A stretch of DNA of 64,000 bases from Seriola aureovittata (lineage: Eukaryota; Chordata; Actinopteri; Carangiformes; Carangidae), in contig NC_079387.1 of NCBI RefSeq assembly GCF_021018895.1, positions 1,830,083-1,894,082 on the forward strand. Direction: 5' to 3'. Position 1 is the stretch's first letter. Each line of letters starts with the position of its first letter. The notes beneath the pieces are model-generated. The model was not told the origin of the DNA. It did not search any database and was given only the letters and a program-made list of their open reading frames with translations. Below, piece by piece: positions 1 to 13,711 of the stretch. The translations under genes and the position numbers were made by a program.

Positions 1-412
1 CAACTTCCCTCTTTGAAAGATCTCAACCGTCAGCTCATTAGAACAGCGTCTCGCTCACAGAGAGCTCTTCAGGTTTATTCCACACGATGCAAAAAAATTA
101 AAAATTGCATCAATTCCTTGTATTAATGCCAAATATTGAGACTAGTTGATTCTTCTTCATGTCTGTCGACAGTCCCCTTTGAATATTCGTGGGATTTTTT
201 TGGTCTCAAGCTCCTTCTGTTTTGGTAAAAGTAATGAAATGCGAGTGTGAATGTTTGCGTGTTTTTGTTTGGCTGGGAGATCGAAAAATGTCAAAGGTAT
301 GAAGCTACGGAGGTGTCATTAACAGTAGCAAACATCACTCTTGGTAACAAAAGAAAATGTAAAAAAAAAAAAAAAAAGAAGGGCAGTGCCTTAAGTTCCC
401 GAGGGGCCACCC

Positions 413-3400
413 TCACACAAAAGGACTATCCGATCTGAATATGTCCGGGTAGCTCTTGCCATTCATGTGCTCGGTGTGGCTTTCTATACTGTAGCAGCGG
501 TGGACCTCTGTGAGCGATGATGCCACGTAGGAGGCCGAGCGGAAGAAGTCGGCGTTGGCGAACGTGCCGGCGAGCTGCATCCGCTGCTGGTTCCAGTGTC
601 TCCTCAGAACACTCTGGACCTAACAAAACAAAGACACAACAAAGGGGATGTAAGATGGACGGCCCGACACGGCCTACGGGTTAAAAAGGTCACTCTGTTG
701 ACATTTTATCTTAACTGTGAATCAGTGTGCGGCTGTAGAGCTTGAAAAGAGGAAAGCAAAAAAAAATATTTGGTGCATAAACATCAAAACTTCATCTTCT
801 TTGAGTCTTGAGGAAAAAACAAAATGTTCTTCACTACCTTACATATCTGTACCAAGCACATATGTGATAAAAAATATAATAAAATGTGACACAGCATAAA
901 AAAACCCCATGAAATTTAGCATGTTGTTGTAGTTTAAAACCCACTGGCTGAGACGCCAGTGGATTTATTAACTGTGACTCCGACGCATTAAAATGCGTGA
1001 CGAATGCAAAATCGAATTCTGAAAAAGGAGATGCCATCATTAATAAAATGAAGCTGAATGAAGCTCATTGCGCTCACCTCCCCGTTGAAGAAGCAGAATA
1101 TTGTAGAAACCAAGAGACCCTGCATGTGGGGGAAAAGAAAATGTGTCTTGAGAAAATACACAAGGGGGGAAATCCTTTAAGCTCAAACAGCTGCAGAGGT
1201 CCGCAGTGTCACATGTTCATGCTCCTATCCTGAAAATATTTGTAATTTTACACAACCATTGCATCATTACTGAGGATATTTCCACATGGATCAAGTCTAT
1301 ACTTAAAAAAAAGAGCTTTTACTAATACTAATTTCAATTTAGTTGCATTTAAAAAAAGGAGAAGAAGAGTGTTTTTTCTTCTCTCTTCAGTGCAATCACT
1401 CCTTGCACGTATGCACTGACCTGGTAATGCATGAGGATGTTCATGATGTACAGGTAGATCTCGGAGGCCCAGTGTTCGTGGGGCCTGTAGGGGACCAGGA
1501 CGAACTGGATGCCGAGCAGCGGGATGAGGATGAGGGTGGCTCTCACAGCCCTCATGTAGAGGCTGGACTCGGCCTGGTGCGTCACTCTCAGCTTGGTGAT
1601 GAGAACCCGAACGATGTTCAGCAGGAAGAAAAGGTTCACCTGGAGTCAAGAAGGCAGCACATGAAATCAGGAAAGGCCTGACATGAAGGAAATGCTGGAC
1701 TATCTGATAGATGCAGTTTTACAGCATAAAAAGTTAAATATACCGTGTTTACGGTTGTGTTGCAGCCTGGTTCCACACCTCAGAATTACCACCAAGATCT
1801 CTCATTTCAAATGATTTAACTTGAATGAATGATGAGAGACAGAACTGTCCACCGATTAACAAGCTACTGAAACCATGCAGCATAAAACCAGAGAGTTATT
1901 TCACTTTGATAAGGCTGTGATTAGATTCAGTTGGTTCCAAGGACTCCATGGCGGTTTGAGTCCATGTAGTTCAAAGTGTAGTTCAAGTAAGAAAAAAGAT
2001 TTAAAATAAAAGAAATATGAAAGTGAAATTATTTCCATTATTGACATCTGGGGGGGGGGGGGGGGGGTGAAGAGGGGAATTAATTCAGTCACATGTCCTT
2101 AATCCAACTGATAACCTGTTTCACTTTCACAGTGACCAGACAAAACAACAAGAGTTGCAAATGGCAGCGTACCAGACCTCTCCGATTATCACTGGGGAAG
2201 TAAGTCTCCAGTCTCGGACATGAGGCCTCAAGTCAAGCGTTTATTATTCTGCACCCTTCTCGCAGCAATACAATGATTTGTCATTTCTGAGCCAAATGTT
2301 TTGTGAGATACATTGTGTTTTTTGTTGATTGCAGCAGAGGATTGCCTAAAGTCATCAGAGAACCCGAGTCCGACTTGAGTCCGATTCATATAACATGAGA
2401 CTACACATCTGGAAGATACCAACAGTCCACAGCCAGCCAGTTTTAACTGCACATCAAGTGTAGAGCTTCAGCCGTGTGATAACAGTTGCCGACAAAAGTA
2501 GCAGAAAAAGCTAGTATGTGGACTTTAAGATCTTTTTTTGTCACACAATATGTTTATTTTCCCCCAAAACTAATGACATAACAGACCATAGTATGGTTCT
2601 ATATCATTAGTAAAAGGCAAGTCTGGATTTCCCGCAGGAGTTCAGCGCTTACCACCAGTGCAGCGCAGATGGGGCCGTGGATAATGTACAGCAAGGAAGT
2701 ATCTGAGCTGACCCAACATCTGTGAAAGCACGGATCAGTTCATCACTTTATAGCAGTACCATGTGGATAAATATGACTTATTTACAACAATATCTTTGGA
2801 GATGCTCACTTGTCATTGTAGTAGAAGTGGCGTGCTATCGAATGTATCACCGACGGCACCAGTGGGAAACCTGCGAAATCAAATTAGAACATTTGTGACA
2901 TTTGGGTTTAAGACAAGTCAAATGTTTATAGTGAGATATCTACATACGATCCTTACTCACCCCACCCAAGCAGGTAATACCATATGAGATGTTGTTTTTC
3001 TGCAAACACAGCCACAACAATGAGAGTGTGCAGGTAGATTCCCTCACACAGCATCCAGAAGTAGTTACAGCTCATCAAATACATGTGGACGAACATGACA
3101 AGCTTACAGCTTACCTGGAATGGAAAAAGCAACATGAGCACCGTGTCTTTTTGTGCAATATAATCATATCGGGGGCAGATATCAGATTTAGATCGAGTCA
3201 AATCACTCACGGTATCGTTGTCCATGTGTTCCTGTTTTTTCAGCCAGATGACGGTGATGACTGAGTTCAGCACGAATGAGAAAAAGAGGTTTTTATGGAG
3301 CGTTATTCTCTGGCAGCTCAGGCTCCTGAGGGCGGCAGAGAAGGAGAGACACATTATGCCCTGAAATTCAACATCTAGCTTTATGGTTTACTTTAAATCA

Positions 3401-5290
3401 TGTTTTCTACTGTGTGTCAGTATTTGGCAACCTGACTGGATAATCATTTATAGCTTATAAACCCTGAGTAAAGTACGCTTTATTAGAAAGTTGTACCAAA
3501 TTATTTTACACAATAAAGAACATAAGGCTTTAAGAGAATAAAACTGAAAAGTAAAAAAAGAAAGCTGTGCTGCACTTACTTAAAATAGAAGAATATTCCC
3601 AATGATATGAGCAAAGACACCAGAGACAGTCCTTGACCAATCATAACCAAGTAGAAGTGAGTCATGACTGCCTGCAACAAAATGAATACAACTTGACATT
3701 TTTTCCGCAAACACACAGACAATGAAGCTGCTCTAATTTGATGTATTTATTTCCTCCTTACCTTCCTGTGATGTGCATCGTCGACGTTGCAGTTTGTGAA
3801 GTTCGTCCAGGTTCTGTTGCTCTCCGGGTGGCGTCCCCACTCGCCGGTCTCTGTGCAGACCTTGGATGCCACCGCTGTTTGACAAATTAGAGGAGTGAAA
3901 ACTTAGAAACGTGCAGCAAAAACACAAAAGTCTCTATTTTAGATCTTCATTTGTTAATGGTTTGAGGTTGCGTTTTTTAGTTCAGGTCACTGTAGCGTTC
4001 TGCAACAGGATGCAGATTAGCCTAGCTTTTCACATTAACATCATTTTTATATTTATATTTCTCTACTGAGCATATTTCCCAAAATGTTGGACTAGTCCTT
4101 CACATTAAAGGAAAAGTGCATAATCAGAAAGGTCCCTCAATTTAAAAATCCCCCAGAGAGCAGAAATTGAACTTGTTGTTTTCAGAAAGTTGTTGTTATT
4201 GTTGATATATAGTAGGTAAATGTGCAAAATTATTGTTACTGAATAGACAGAAATCAAGCAGGCTGGAGAAATTCACCAGAAGTGTCAAAGTCATCATAGT
4301 AGTCTGGACAGTTCTGGTTCATGAGGCCAGCTTCAGTTGCATCCCAACACAGCCATCCATCCCATGTTGTGTTGCACATTGGCCCTGCCGACAACAGAGG
4401 AAGCACTCAGTAACACAGCAGTGGGACTGAAAGCTGGTATGCAATAGATTATAGTATGAAAATACTTTACCACAGCCTTTGACATGTTCTCCTCACCTAT
4501 AGTTTTTGATGGACGCTGTGACTCTTTCATGATCCTCTGGAAACATTCATACTGGGCGGTGGTGATTTTGTTCCGTGTGGACTGATGCTCACCCTGATGG
4601 ACATGTGTCTGGTACTCGTCTTCGGGGCCTGCCACCGCCACCAGCAGCTGACATTATTGAAGTGCAGTACGCAAACACACGCACACACACACACAGATGC
4701 ACAAAAGTGCAAAATGACACATGATGCAACTGTCAATGAGATCAGAGCACATCTACAGCAACTGTGACAAATTCAAGTCTCATTTAAAGGGACACTCCAC
4801 CAATTTTACATGTCACAGGAAGTAGAATAATGTCTTCTGTTAAAGAACAGTCTGAGAATATTACACACGGAGCATGAGGAGCTGGACATGTACCAGGCAG
4901 TCTTACATGACACCCCTCTAGGTGTAGGAACAAGTTGACTCATATCAGGACGTTAATGTCTGGATATTTCAGGCTCTGCTGCATCACTTTTGATCAACTC
5001 TCAAAATACAGAAACCTAAACAACTAAATTAAATAATAATAATAATATAAATGAATTAAGATATCGATCTAATAAAATTGCTCTTAAAACTCGTTGGATG
5101 ATGTAAAAATGAACGAAGGGTGAAGCTACACAAACAAACGAGAACATACAGTACAGGAATGTCTTTCCTGAATTCGTGAAGGTGACATATACAGCGAAAG
5201 CAGCGTATCTGAGAGGGTTACCTGATTGAGGGAGCACAGCACCAGAAGAAACATGAGGCAGTTCAGGTCCATCTGTGCTCTGATCTTCAT
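413..5290 (-). CDS. calcrl: Calcitonin receptor-like receptor (class B GPCR), complete, 12 coding exons
   Basis: Plasma-membrane class B GPCR; in vertebrates it pairs with RAMPs to bind CGRP and adrenomedullin and signals through Gs. Coding exons (plus coordinates, transcript order): 5222-5290, 4497-4647, 4277-4384, 3762-3874, 3580-3671, 3211-3325, 2961-3114, 2810-2870, 2653-2719, 1421-1639, 1078-1119, 413-619. All have GT-AG borders and join in frame to 465 aa, close to the family length. Exon 1 gives a signal peptide ([18 protein letters not shown]). Exons 2-4 form the Cys-rich hormone-binding domain ([10 protein letters not shown]). Exons 5-11 carry seven membrane segments, with [16 protein letters not shown] in TM3 and a 42-bp micro-exon ([14 protein letters not shown]) in TM7. 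The tail holds [14 protein letters not shown] is the alternative, but sequence and the zswim2/fam171b neighbours favour calcrl. 5' UTR exons were not located. Confidence 0.93.
2050..2067. repeat. Poly-G run, 18 bases
   Basis: Uninterrupted G tract in the calcrl intron between the exons at 1421-1639 and 2653-2719. It reads as poly-C in the calcrl transcript. Length is likely polymorphic. Confidence 0.9.
4783..4990. repeat. Probable interspersed fish repeat in calcrl intron 1
   Basis: Starts with a motif I recall from many fish genomes (AAAGGGACACTCCACCAATT) and continues with AGCATGAGGAGCTGG-like sequence. The family name is not known to me. The assignment rests on memory of the motif, and the edges are approximate. 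Confidence 0.35.
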
Positions 5291-8200
5291 GGTTAGTTTG
5301 TAGTTAAGAAAACAAAAAAGTGGAATATTAATACTTTATGTGTTTCTGTACAGGAAACATACACAGAGAGAGACACACCAAATTCTGAGGACAGGTTCAG
5401 TCCGTCAGACTACATGTTATTTTTAATGTTTCACTGAATGTTATTTTTATTCAATCTGGAGGAACAGGTAAAAATTTCAACACTATCCCAAATAGTTTCC
5501 CCCGGAGCTCAATGAGAATAATGCTTCCTGAGCTGCAGCAGCTGCTAACATGAATCCAACACTTGCTGGTGTTGACAGGAGCTGGATTCAACATCTGGTT
5601 CACGTGCTCTGCACTGTCATACCCATACAATCTGAAATGTGTAATTCCATCGGTATTACTGTACTTTATAGAACCTTATTTTTCAGATTGTTTCAGTGTT
5701 AAAAAGGTTTTTATAACAATGACTTAGTTTGACACTTTTGAGATGCTGGCATGTCGTACACAAGAGGCTAAAAGTGCATGTTTTATTGTATATTACTGTA
5801 TCGTCTATCAGTGGAATTTGTTTTCGTGTGTTTGACTTGATTGAAGGAAAACGGCAACATCTAATTAATAAACATAAATATAACTCAGTTTCAAACTGTT
5901 TTAAAAATGTTCCAAAAGAAGTCCAGATCTGTAACCTTGTTCTGTAAACGGCAGATCTATATCTCCAATCCCATGTTGTTTTTATTTTGTAATGGCAGGT
6001 CTCTCCTTTTTGTACATTACAGACGTGGCCTTTTGCTTCCTCTGTTCTCCACAGCTTCCTTCCTGCATGCTTATTATGCCTATTGAGCATGTTTAACTAA
6101 TGTGTAGCCTAAACGTTGTCAATATGGCAAATACAGTAAGAGCATGTGCTGCAAACTCACTTACAAAAAGTATTTGTCAGCTCAATAAATGCTTCATATG
6201 CTGATCTAAATGTTAAGCAATTGCTGTAGGATGAGGTGAGACATATGCAACTGGCAACTTTATTGTAGTGTAATGTGCAACATTATATTGTGAAAAGATG
6301 GTGGAATTCAATTTATGTTATGTAATGTACCCACAGTGTGATAAAGCATAAAGCAGAGTCTCTGTGTGTCTCTATCGCACATTATACTCTATAAAAAAAT
6401 CTTTAAATTCTCATTTCAGTTTCTGTTGTCATCTTGTCATTTAAAATTAACTCTGTATCCTTCACAAAGTCAAAATCTTTATCACTTTGCGCTCTCAGTC
6501 ATGTTACAGTACGACACTGACACATGACAAATTGTTGGCTTCTCATTTGCAATAAAAAAAAGCAGTTGTGATATAATAACGTGACACAGACCAACAACCT
6601 TAATTCATATCCGGCTCTCCTGCCTGTTAATTCAGGAACTCTCTGTCAGTTTATGAGATTAATATCTTCTTGAACACACCCAAAGACACACAGTATACCT
6701 CCCTAATGGCCAACACAGACATTTAATAACGCATAGTGAAGTTACTCCCTTATTATGTGGGCCATCTATGACAGAACATTAGGATTTACACACTTTTCCG
6801 TGAGAAGTACCCTTTATTACAAACACATTGGCCCAGGAAAAGCCTTTTCACCACTTTATGTTAGCCATGTGAACAGCTTTTTGGTGTTAGGTGTGACAGA
6901 ATTGTAAGTGGGATGAACAAATTCCATATTGGAAACATTCTTTTGCTTTTTAGTACGTTAGAGAAAGCAGGAAATTTAGGAACTGTTACAAACTCGCGAT
7001 GTATTCGCTCTAAATTCTCCTTACTTTACATCTGGAGTGCCTGGAGGCCTAAATAAATATTGTTGTAATGTGAAAAAGATCAACATCTGAAGGGGATCAA
7101 TGTTTAATGCCCTTTCAAAGAGGCAGGTATGTGCCCAGGAAATCAGTGCCGTTTTGAAAGATATTACTGTTTTTGAAATATAACTTTTAGATTTATCACG
7201 AAATAAAAAGATAATTTGTTTTCCAGCTGCCCTCTTTAACTGTAAAACATTGTAAAATATATTTTGATCTATCTGCAACACAACATAATCTAACATAACA
7301 ATCTAATAATCTAATAATAGATAGATAGCATGACACTCAAAAATAAACATTTAACCTGTTTTCAGCACTGTAGTCACAGTGCTCGAACAGTAACCATGTG
7401 GCCTACTTGCTGAAAAACTGTAAGTATTAAACTTACCTTTGCAGGAGCAGAAAAGCTCTTAAAACACAGTGTTTGCCAGGTCTCAAAGAGTAATCCTTCA
7501 GTCTGAGAGTTTGCCTTTGCAGGAAAAGAAAAACAATGCAATACTGTCTTCGTAATTTCGTCAAGAGCAGTCCTTCAGCTTGTGTGTTTTGCACCGGAGT
7601 CAGAAGCAACACTGAGCTGTCCTGATAAAACCTGACGGGGGCTGTGGATGACATCACATGCTTGTCTTTTGTGCAGCCACACAGGGGGACATCCCTACAG
7701 TGTAATGGACATCACAAAGCATTGAAATAATTCACACCCATTTAATTTGATCATTTTTATTATATGTCATACATACTATAAGTCAAGTTTAGTGTACTTT
7801 AAGTTATTGTTGGGGTCTGAGTTCTGCAAAGCAACTTACTGGCTTTGGTTTATTGGACAAAGCCGTTACTTTGCTTACATAGGTCTTCTGCTTCTTTAAA
7901 TGTAAGTTACCATTTTAATTTTTATGTATCTGTAGATTTATGAGGTGAGCACAAGAGTAAAAAATGAAATGCAGAATATTAAAATAATGATGCTTATCTC
8001 TGACAGAAAATGCTTTTACTGTCGTCTATTGAAAAAATATTGGATGGATAAGACCTTTTCTGCAGTATATTGGTTTTGTAGTGTATTGACTATTTTTCTA
8101 TACTATCTAGCACACAGTAATATGTAAAATGTTAAGTCATGATCTTTAGGGTCTGAGTTCTGCAAATCATGAGCAACCTGTTGCTTCATTTAAACAGCAG

Positions 8201-9001
8201 GACACAGAATATTTGTATATATACATTATTCAGAAGAGATGCTCTTGTACTACATTACTGGTGGAAATCCAGTGCTAAAAACTGGATTTATCAGCACTGA
8301 AGGCTCTATTTTTTTTTTTTTTTTAAATGTCTTTTTATCCCTGGCGCCCTCTGCAGTTCAAAGTATCCATGGCAGCAGTTTGGTTACTATGACTACCGCG
8401 TTCTTTAGACATTTGCACCTCAAATCAACGAAGTTGCGGCTGGTCTTCAGTCATTTAATTTCCTGAAAAAAGACAGGTAGTTTTTCCAGCTGTGCACACT
8501 TTGTTCGGTGAAGTTTATCAAACCGAAAAGGTTGCCGTGTTTTCTATCCCAACTGACTGTTTTGGATATTAGAATTAACCGGAAGTTTTCGACAGCTGTT
8601 TGTAATTTAGCCTTATCAATGTTGTACTAGCAAGGTAATGTCGGACTCAAGTTAACCGTCGTTTTGCTGTTTTAAAATGGGATAAGTTGTGGCTTAACCT
8701 AAAAAAGAAGATACAGGTAAATACACAATGATTATTTCTTACTCGTATTTTTTTGTTTTTTGTTATTGAGCGACTTTATAACTGTAAGGTGAGTATGAAG
8801 ATAAAGAGAAACAGCTATAGATTCTGTATCTCAACAGTAATAAACAAGTGCTCAAGGTTAACAAAACATATAGATGTTTTATCCGCGGCACCCTTTATTT
8901 GGTCAGACATTTACCCTCCTGGCGGTTTGAGATACGTGTACTCTCATTTTCATTATTACAGGGTAGATTATTGATTAGTACATTTATCCACCATTGACAG
9001 G
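5291..9001. other. Intergenic region between divergent calcrl and zswim2
   Basis: AT-rich sequence with no gene that I can support; it should contain both promoters and any 5' UTR exons. A short phrase, GGGTCTGAGTTCTGCAAA, occurs at about 7813 and again at about 8149. A stretch near 7438-7570 repeats itself loosely (TTTGCAGGA, TCCTTCAG). Short ATAG repeats lie at 7313-7328 and a T tract at about 8310-8325. Confidence 0.6.
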
Positions 9002-12000
9002 ATGTTCAGGAAACCTGCCTGGAGGAACACAGTCAGTGATGCAGTGGGTTTCCACCAGGACCAAGCCCTCAACACAACTATATTCCTCCTGAAATCCTAC
9101 GGCCCCACGGGATTTCTGCTCAAAGAGGAGGGAGAGGCCAGAAACTTCAAGGTAAATCATTCTATGATTCAGGATGTATTGAGTCCCAAAAATGATTTGG
9201 ATCCGCACTCCAATATGTTCTGTTGTTCATATTGTTCAGGTGTGTTTGGGTGACCCACATACGTGCTCTTGCCCGGTGTTCATCAAGGAGCAGGAGCCAT
9301 GTAAACACATCTGCTGGTATCAATAACACACAGAAAACGATTAACACAGCATGAGATTAAATGCATTGATATTACTCTTTTTCTTTGTTTTATTTTTTTA
9401 TTTTTTGTATATGTGCAGCATGTGGGGTGAACACTTGCTGCCTAGACATAATCTGCTAGACCATCTATCGTGGAAAGTTTTTTGCGGAACTCGATGACTG
9501 GAATTGGCTCTCTACTCACAGTTTTTTTTCTTCTGTTTTTTACTTTATTTTGTTTTGTTTTTTACACTATTTTGTTTGGTATTTTATTTAAAATCCTGGT
9601 GTGGCTCTTATGTGAAGATAGCTGTAGATATTTTATATATTGTAAATATTTTCTTTAATAATTTTGTTCTAAGTACAAAAAGAATGTTTGAGAAAATTCT
9701 AATGATATCCAGGCCTACAAATGACTTAATTTGTGTTTTTATATATATATATATATATATATATACTCACTTTATGTGAGCGCGACTAACTCTTGAATGA
9801 ACCACTAATATTTTTCATGACAGGGTTTTACTGCGGAAATTCAGACTACCCAGAGAACATGAGTGTAAGTTGTTTTGACAAATTAAAGATGATTGCATTC
9901 TCTGCATTTCAGTTCAGGCATGATTTCATTGTGTGGCCCATTGGTCAAGTATAGTTCTTGGAAAAATGGCCTGTATTTTTGAGAAAAATTGAATGTTCAT
10001 CAAACCCCCTGTTGTCCTCACCTTTAGCTTAGAGCAAAGGTATTTTATAATTCCCCCACGTTTTTCATATGTACATCATAAAGCTGATATTTTAGACTCC
10101 TTACACAATACTTTTTCATGCTGTGAAATCTTTCACATTAATACTGAAACAGAAAAAAAACTGACCCACTCTTGCACATATCCTCCTCCTGATGTGTATT
10201 ATTAAAATAACTGCTCTAGATTCATTTCAACACGGACTTGTGGAGAGACAGATATCGGAGGTGCTCCATGGTTTACACCAAACCAAAGCCAACCGGATGG
10301 AAAATGATTCCTCTGTTGCTTCTGGGACCTCGAGCCAACCAGACACAAACCAGGAGGCTGGAAGTGTCTGCCGGAAGGTGATCCAAGCCCAGGACGTGTG
10401 TCCAATCTGTCAAGAGGAGCTGCTGGAGAAAAAACAGCCTGTGTCTTACTGCAGGTGTGTAGGCCGGGGTCGGGGTTTCAGACTGTTGTCACAGTACGGT
10501 CATGCTTCAGGGTGACGTAAGATGTTCTAGTCAACTTTTGCTGTACTACTGGCCTGAACATGACCTCATAGAGTACAGAGTGGTCTGTCGCACCGTAGCA
10601 CTTTCAGCTGTTGACATAGGGCATGTTTGGCGGAAACTGCCAGCACAGATTTTAGGAAGTAATAAAATTTGGTTCAAATCCCTTGATATTGACAGAAGAG
10701 GACACATCATTCAAACACAACAAAATGAAATGAAATCTTTATTTCCTGCATTTTGGTGACGGATTTTCCGTGCTTGTTTGTAAGAACATGCTGTCCTTGT
10801 TTTTCTCCCAGGTTCGGTTGTGGCAATAACGTCCATATCTCTTGCATGAAAGTTTGGGCGGATCACCAGAAGCTCTCTGACAGGGAAGAAACGGTGAAGT
10901 GCCCTCTGTGCAGGGAGGACTTCGGCTCTTTGAAGTTACTCCAGGAGCAGGTGAAAAACGCAGCAAAGCTCTTCGCTGCTGCTGAGAGAGAGAAGCCAGG
11001 CAAGCACCTGGGAGTTCTCTGTAACGGTTGCCATGTCTGCCCTATCACTGGCAAATGTTTCAAGTAAGCTTATGGTAGTCATATCTGTGTGTAACATTAG
11101 TCAGTTTTTTTGCTGTCAGTTGTCAGTATTGAACAACATGATTATATTATTTGAAGTATAGTGAGAGTCTCCCAGTACATTGCGTTTTTTTTTCAGATGC
11201 ATAGTCTGCAGTTACTTCTATTTGTGTGAGGACTGCTCAAAGAAAGGCTGCCACCCGCAGCATCAGTTTGCTTCACGAACAGTAAGCGTATATATGCATT
11301 CAGCTTTGAAACACTTACTTGCATCAGCCAATATCCCACACTGTGAACTAAAATGTTCAAGCATCTCAACTCAACACTGAATATACTTCAAACAGAAAAG
11401 AGGAGACAAGTGGCATTTTGTGGCAGAGGACCTGAGAGATGAACCAAAGGGAGCGGCCTCCCAGTCAGCAAATGACAGGTGAGTTGTTGGAAAATCAGCC
11501 AGAAAATCTGTTTCATCTTTGGTATATGAAGAATGCCAGGTTAACGCTGAACATTGACGGTTTTCCAAGGGTGATAATGAGATGGAGTAGAAAATCTTTT
11601 TAGCAGTATAATCAAATATGTTTGATCAGTAAAAATGCTGTTTCCACAGGCAAGCACAACGTCAGACAAACAATTCTTGTTTAGAAAAACAACAGTTGCT
11701 TCCTCACCATTTCCCATCTCGATCCCCAGCATCATCCCTGTTGCCGCAGACCTCCTACCAGAAAATGTGCTGGGGTGTCTGCCTACTGTGAGGGTGAGAT
11801 CAGGGTCCGTGCTCTTGGACGAGGGACAGCAGTGTCGGATCTGTCTACAGAATTTTACCCTGGGTCACCGTGTCCGAACTCTGCCTTGTAATCATAAGGT
11901 AAGAAGGGAGACTGTGTGTACTTGCATTATCTGACATGACGTTTTTTGGGGGGTTTTTTGATGAATTTTCTTTACGGTATTACTTCATGATCCATTTAAA

Positions 12001-13711
12001 GCCTTCTGTGAGACTCGGTCGCAAACCAAAATAATGAACCTTAATGACTCTTATCGGTCAAAATAGAATATACGTAAACAATTTAGGACCAGTGAAGTAA
12101 ATTAAATTATAGGCATGCAAGAAGAAAAATAATTTTAATACAAAAACATAAATAAGTAAATACCTAATACATAAAATATCAAACAGAGAAACATAACCGA
12201 TCCAAACAACAACAAACAAACAAACAAACAAACAAACAAAAAGTTAGCGTGTAGCTGCCTGATACACAAAACCCTTTATAAAATAGGGTCTACAAGAGAA
12301 ATAGTGTTATGTACCTTATCCATCTTTCCCATATTCCTGTTGCAACCTGATATATAAAGTAATTCTTTCCATCCTAAAGATTTCATCAATAATGTCGACC
12401 CGATCCTCCACGGAAGGTGTATCTGGTTTTTAACCATTCATTTTCGAGTGATGGCTTTCCTGCAGGCAGCACTTAGAATCTGAAATATCCATCCATAGAA
12501 GTAGCATTTTCTAGTGGCAGGTTGCCCACGTTCAGGGTCTCTAGTTCATCCCACATGAAATCCATTCACTTGAAATACCTTTTGCAGAACATTATGAACC
12601 TCTGGCCAGATCAGATATCTGATAGGATGTTTTAACAAACAAAAATAAGAATAAAAATAAATTCTAAATCCACGATCACCATATTAATTCAGTTCACCGA
12701 AATCATTCATTCAAAAAAGTACACAAAGCTTAACACAAAATCATAGAAAATGGAAATATAGCTGTTATTTTTAACTTTCCAAAAAGGGTCAGGGCTGCAT
12801 AGTGGTTGTATTATGATTTATGACAACCGGGTGGAAAATATAGAAAAACATGACGCACAATCAACACAGAATAAATTCAACAACTTGAGAGTTTGATTCC
12901 TAAATCTGTACATTAACATCTGCAAGAATCTGAATGGAAACCTTAATGAATGAAACATAGTTACAAAATGTACAAAAACATTGTTAGATTGAGCCCCCTC
13001 TCTGTCTCTGCTTCCTTTCCTCCTCGCATGTTTACACACACACTTCAGTTCCATATGGACTGTGTGGACGGGATCCTGCGGAAGTTGAACTCCTGCCCTT
13101 TGGATGGATATGTCATTTATAATCCCTTGACTTGGAGAACCAGTGAAAGGAAGACCTCCCATAAGCTGGCCTCTTGCCTTTCCGATGACTTTGCCAAACC
13201 AGAACATAGCTTAAAGGATCTGTTTATCCCAGGAGTGGCACTGCGGGACAGGAACTCTAAAACTGCCCCTTCACATGGTTCTCTTAACTTGGAAGTGCTG
13301 ACAGGCTCTTCAGATACTTTAAACATCCCCCACAAGTTAAAGACTGATGCTGTAACAAAAGGGGGAAAAGGAGTGTTGCACAAAAAACAAGGTCCAGTAA
13401 GTGACTTCGACTCAGGTCACAGACAAAACACCCGTTCGTCAAAAAAGACACTTGCGAAACGCAGCCCTGTCTCACCTAATCTGTGTTTAACTGGGGCCAA
13501 AATCGGAGAGTATCGACGACAGGTGGACCTTTTTGTGGGTTTGCACAGACCAGAACGAGGTCACACAGCTACTGTGGCCTGTCCTGCTAGGGGAACTAGA
13601 CTGCTGCCCAAAAAAGTACCTACTCAAGACACAACCAAGAAACTTACTTCAGAGCTAAGAATGACTGGAGTCCTGATAAACACACAGCATCACAGGAAGA
13701 CAGACACTTAG
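9002..13711 (+). CDS. zswim2: ZSWIM2, SWIM/RING/ZZ-type E3 ubiquitin ligase, complete, 9 exons
   Basis: Probable E3 ubiquitin ligase; the mammalian protein (MEX) is testis-expressed and promotes death-receptor apoptosis. Exons: 9002-9151, 9240-9316, 9824-9864, 10220-10454, 10812-11063, 11197-11281, 11396-11478, 11730-11898, 13049-13711; they join in frame to 584 aa (human about 630). Domains in order: SWIM finger (CSCPVF...CKHIC, about residues 57-74), first RING (CPICQEEL to CPLCREDF, about 148-200), ZZ-type finger (CNGCHVCP to CEDCSKKGCHPQH, about 230-275), second RING (CRICLQNF...LPCNHKFHMDC...NSCPLDG, about 340-385), then a basic, poorly conserved tail. Exon 8 stays in frame only with the acceptor at 11728-11729; the nearer acceptor at about 11649 hits a stop. 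The start is the first ATG of the conserved N-terminus. Confidence 0.92.
9740..9765. repeat. (TA)n microsatellite in zswim2 intron 2
   Basis: Thirteen TA units in a row, flanked by T-rich sequence. Nothing coding is seen here. Confidence 0.9.
11950..13000. repeat. Long zswim2 intron 8 with (CAAA)n and possible LINE debris
   Basis: The intron contains a CAAA repeat at about 12210-12240. The stretch 12250-12600, read on the minus strand, resembles the 3' coding end of an L1-type non-LTR element (a WERWIRYIT-like phrase near 12320-12350), but stops interrupt it and no domain is left. The LINE assignment is weak. Confidence 0.25.

Noticed and set aside
413..5290. Calcitonin receptor (calcr) instead of calcrl
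   Set aside because: Exon sequences around TM3-TM5 and the HMNGKS tail fit calcrl better, and the zswim2-fam171b order is the calcrl neighbourhood.
12250..12600. A definite L1 open reading frame in zswim2 intron 8
   Set aside because: One short phrase resembles L1, but stops are frequent and no reverse transcriptase motif is present.
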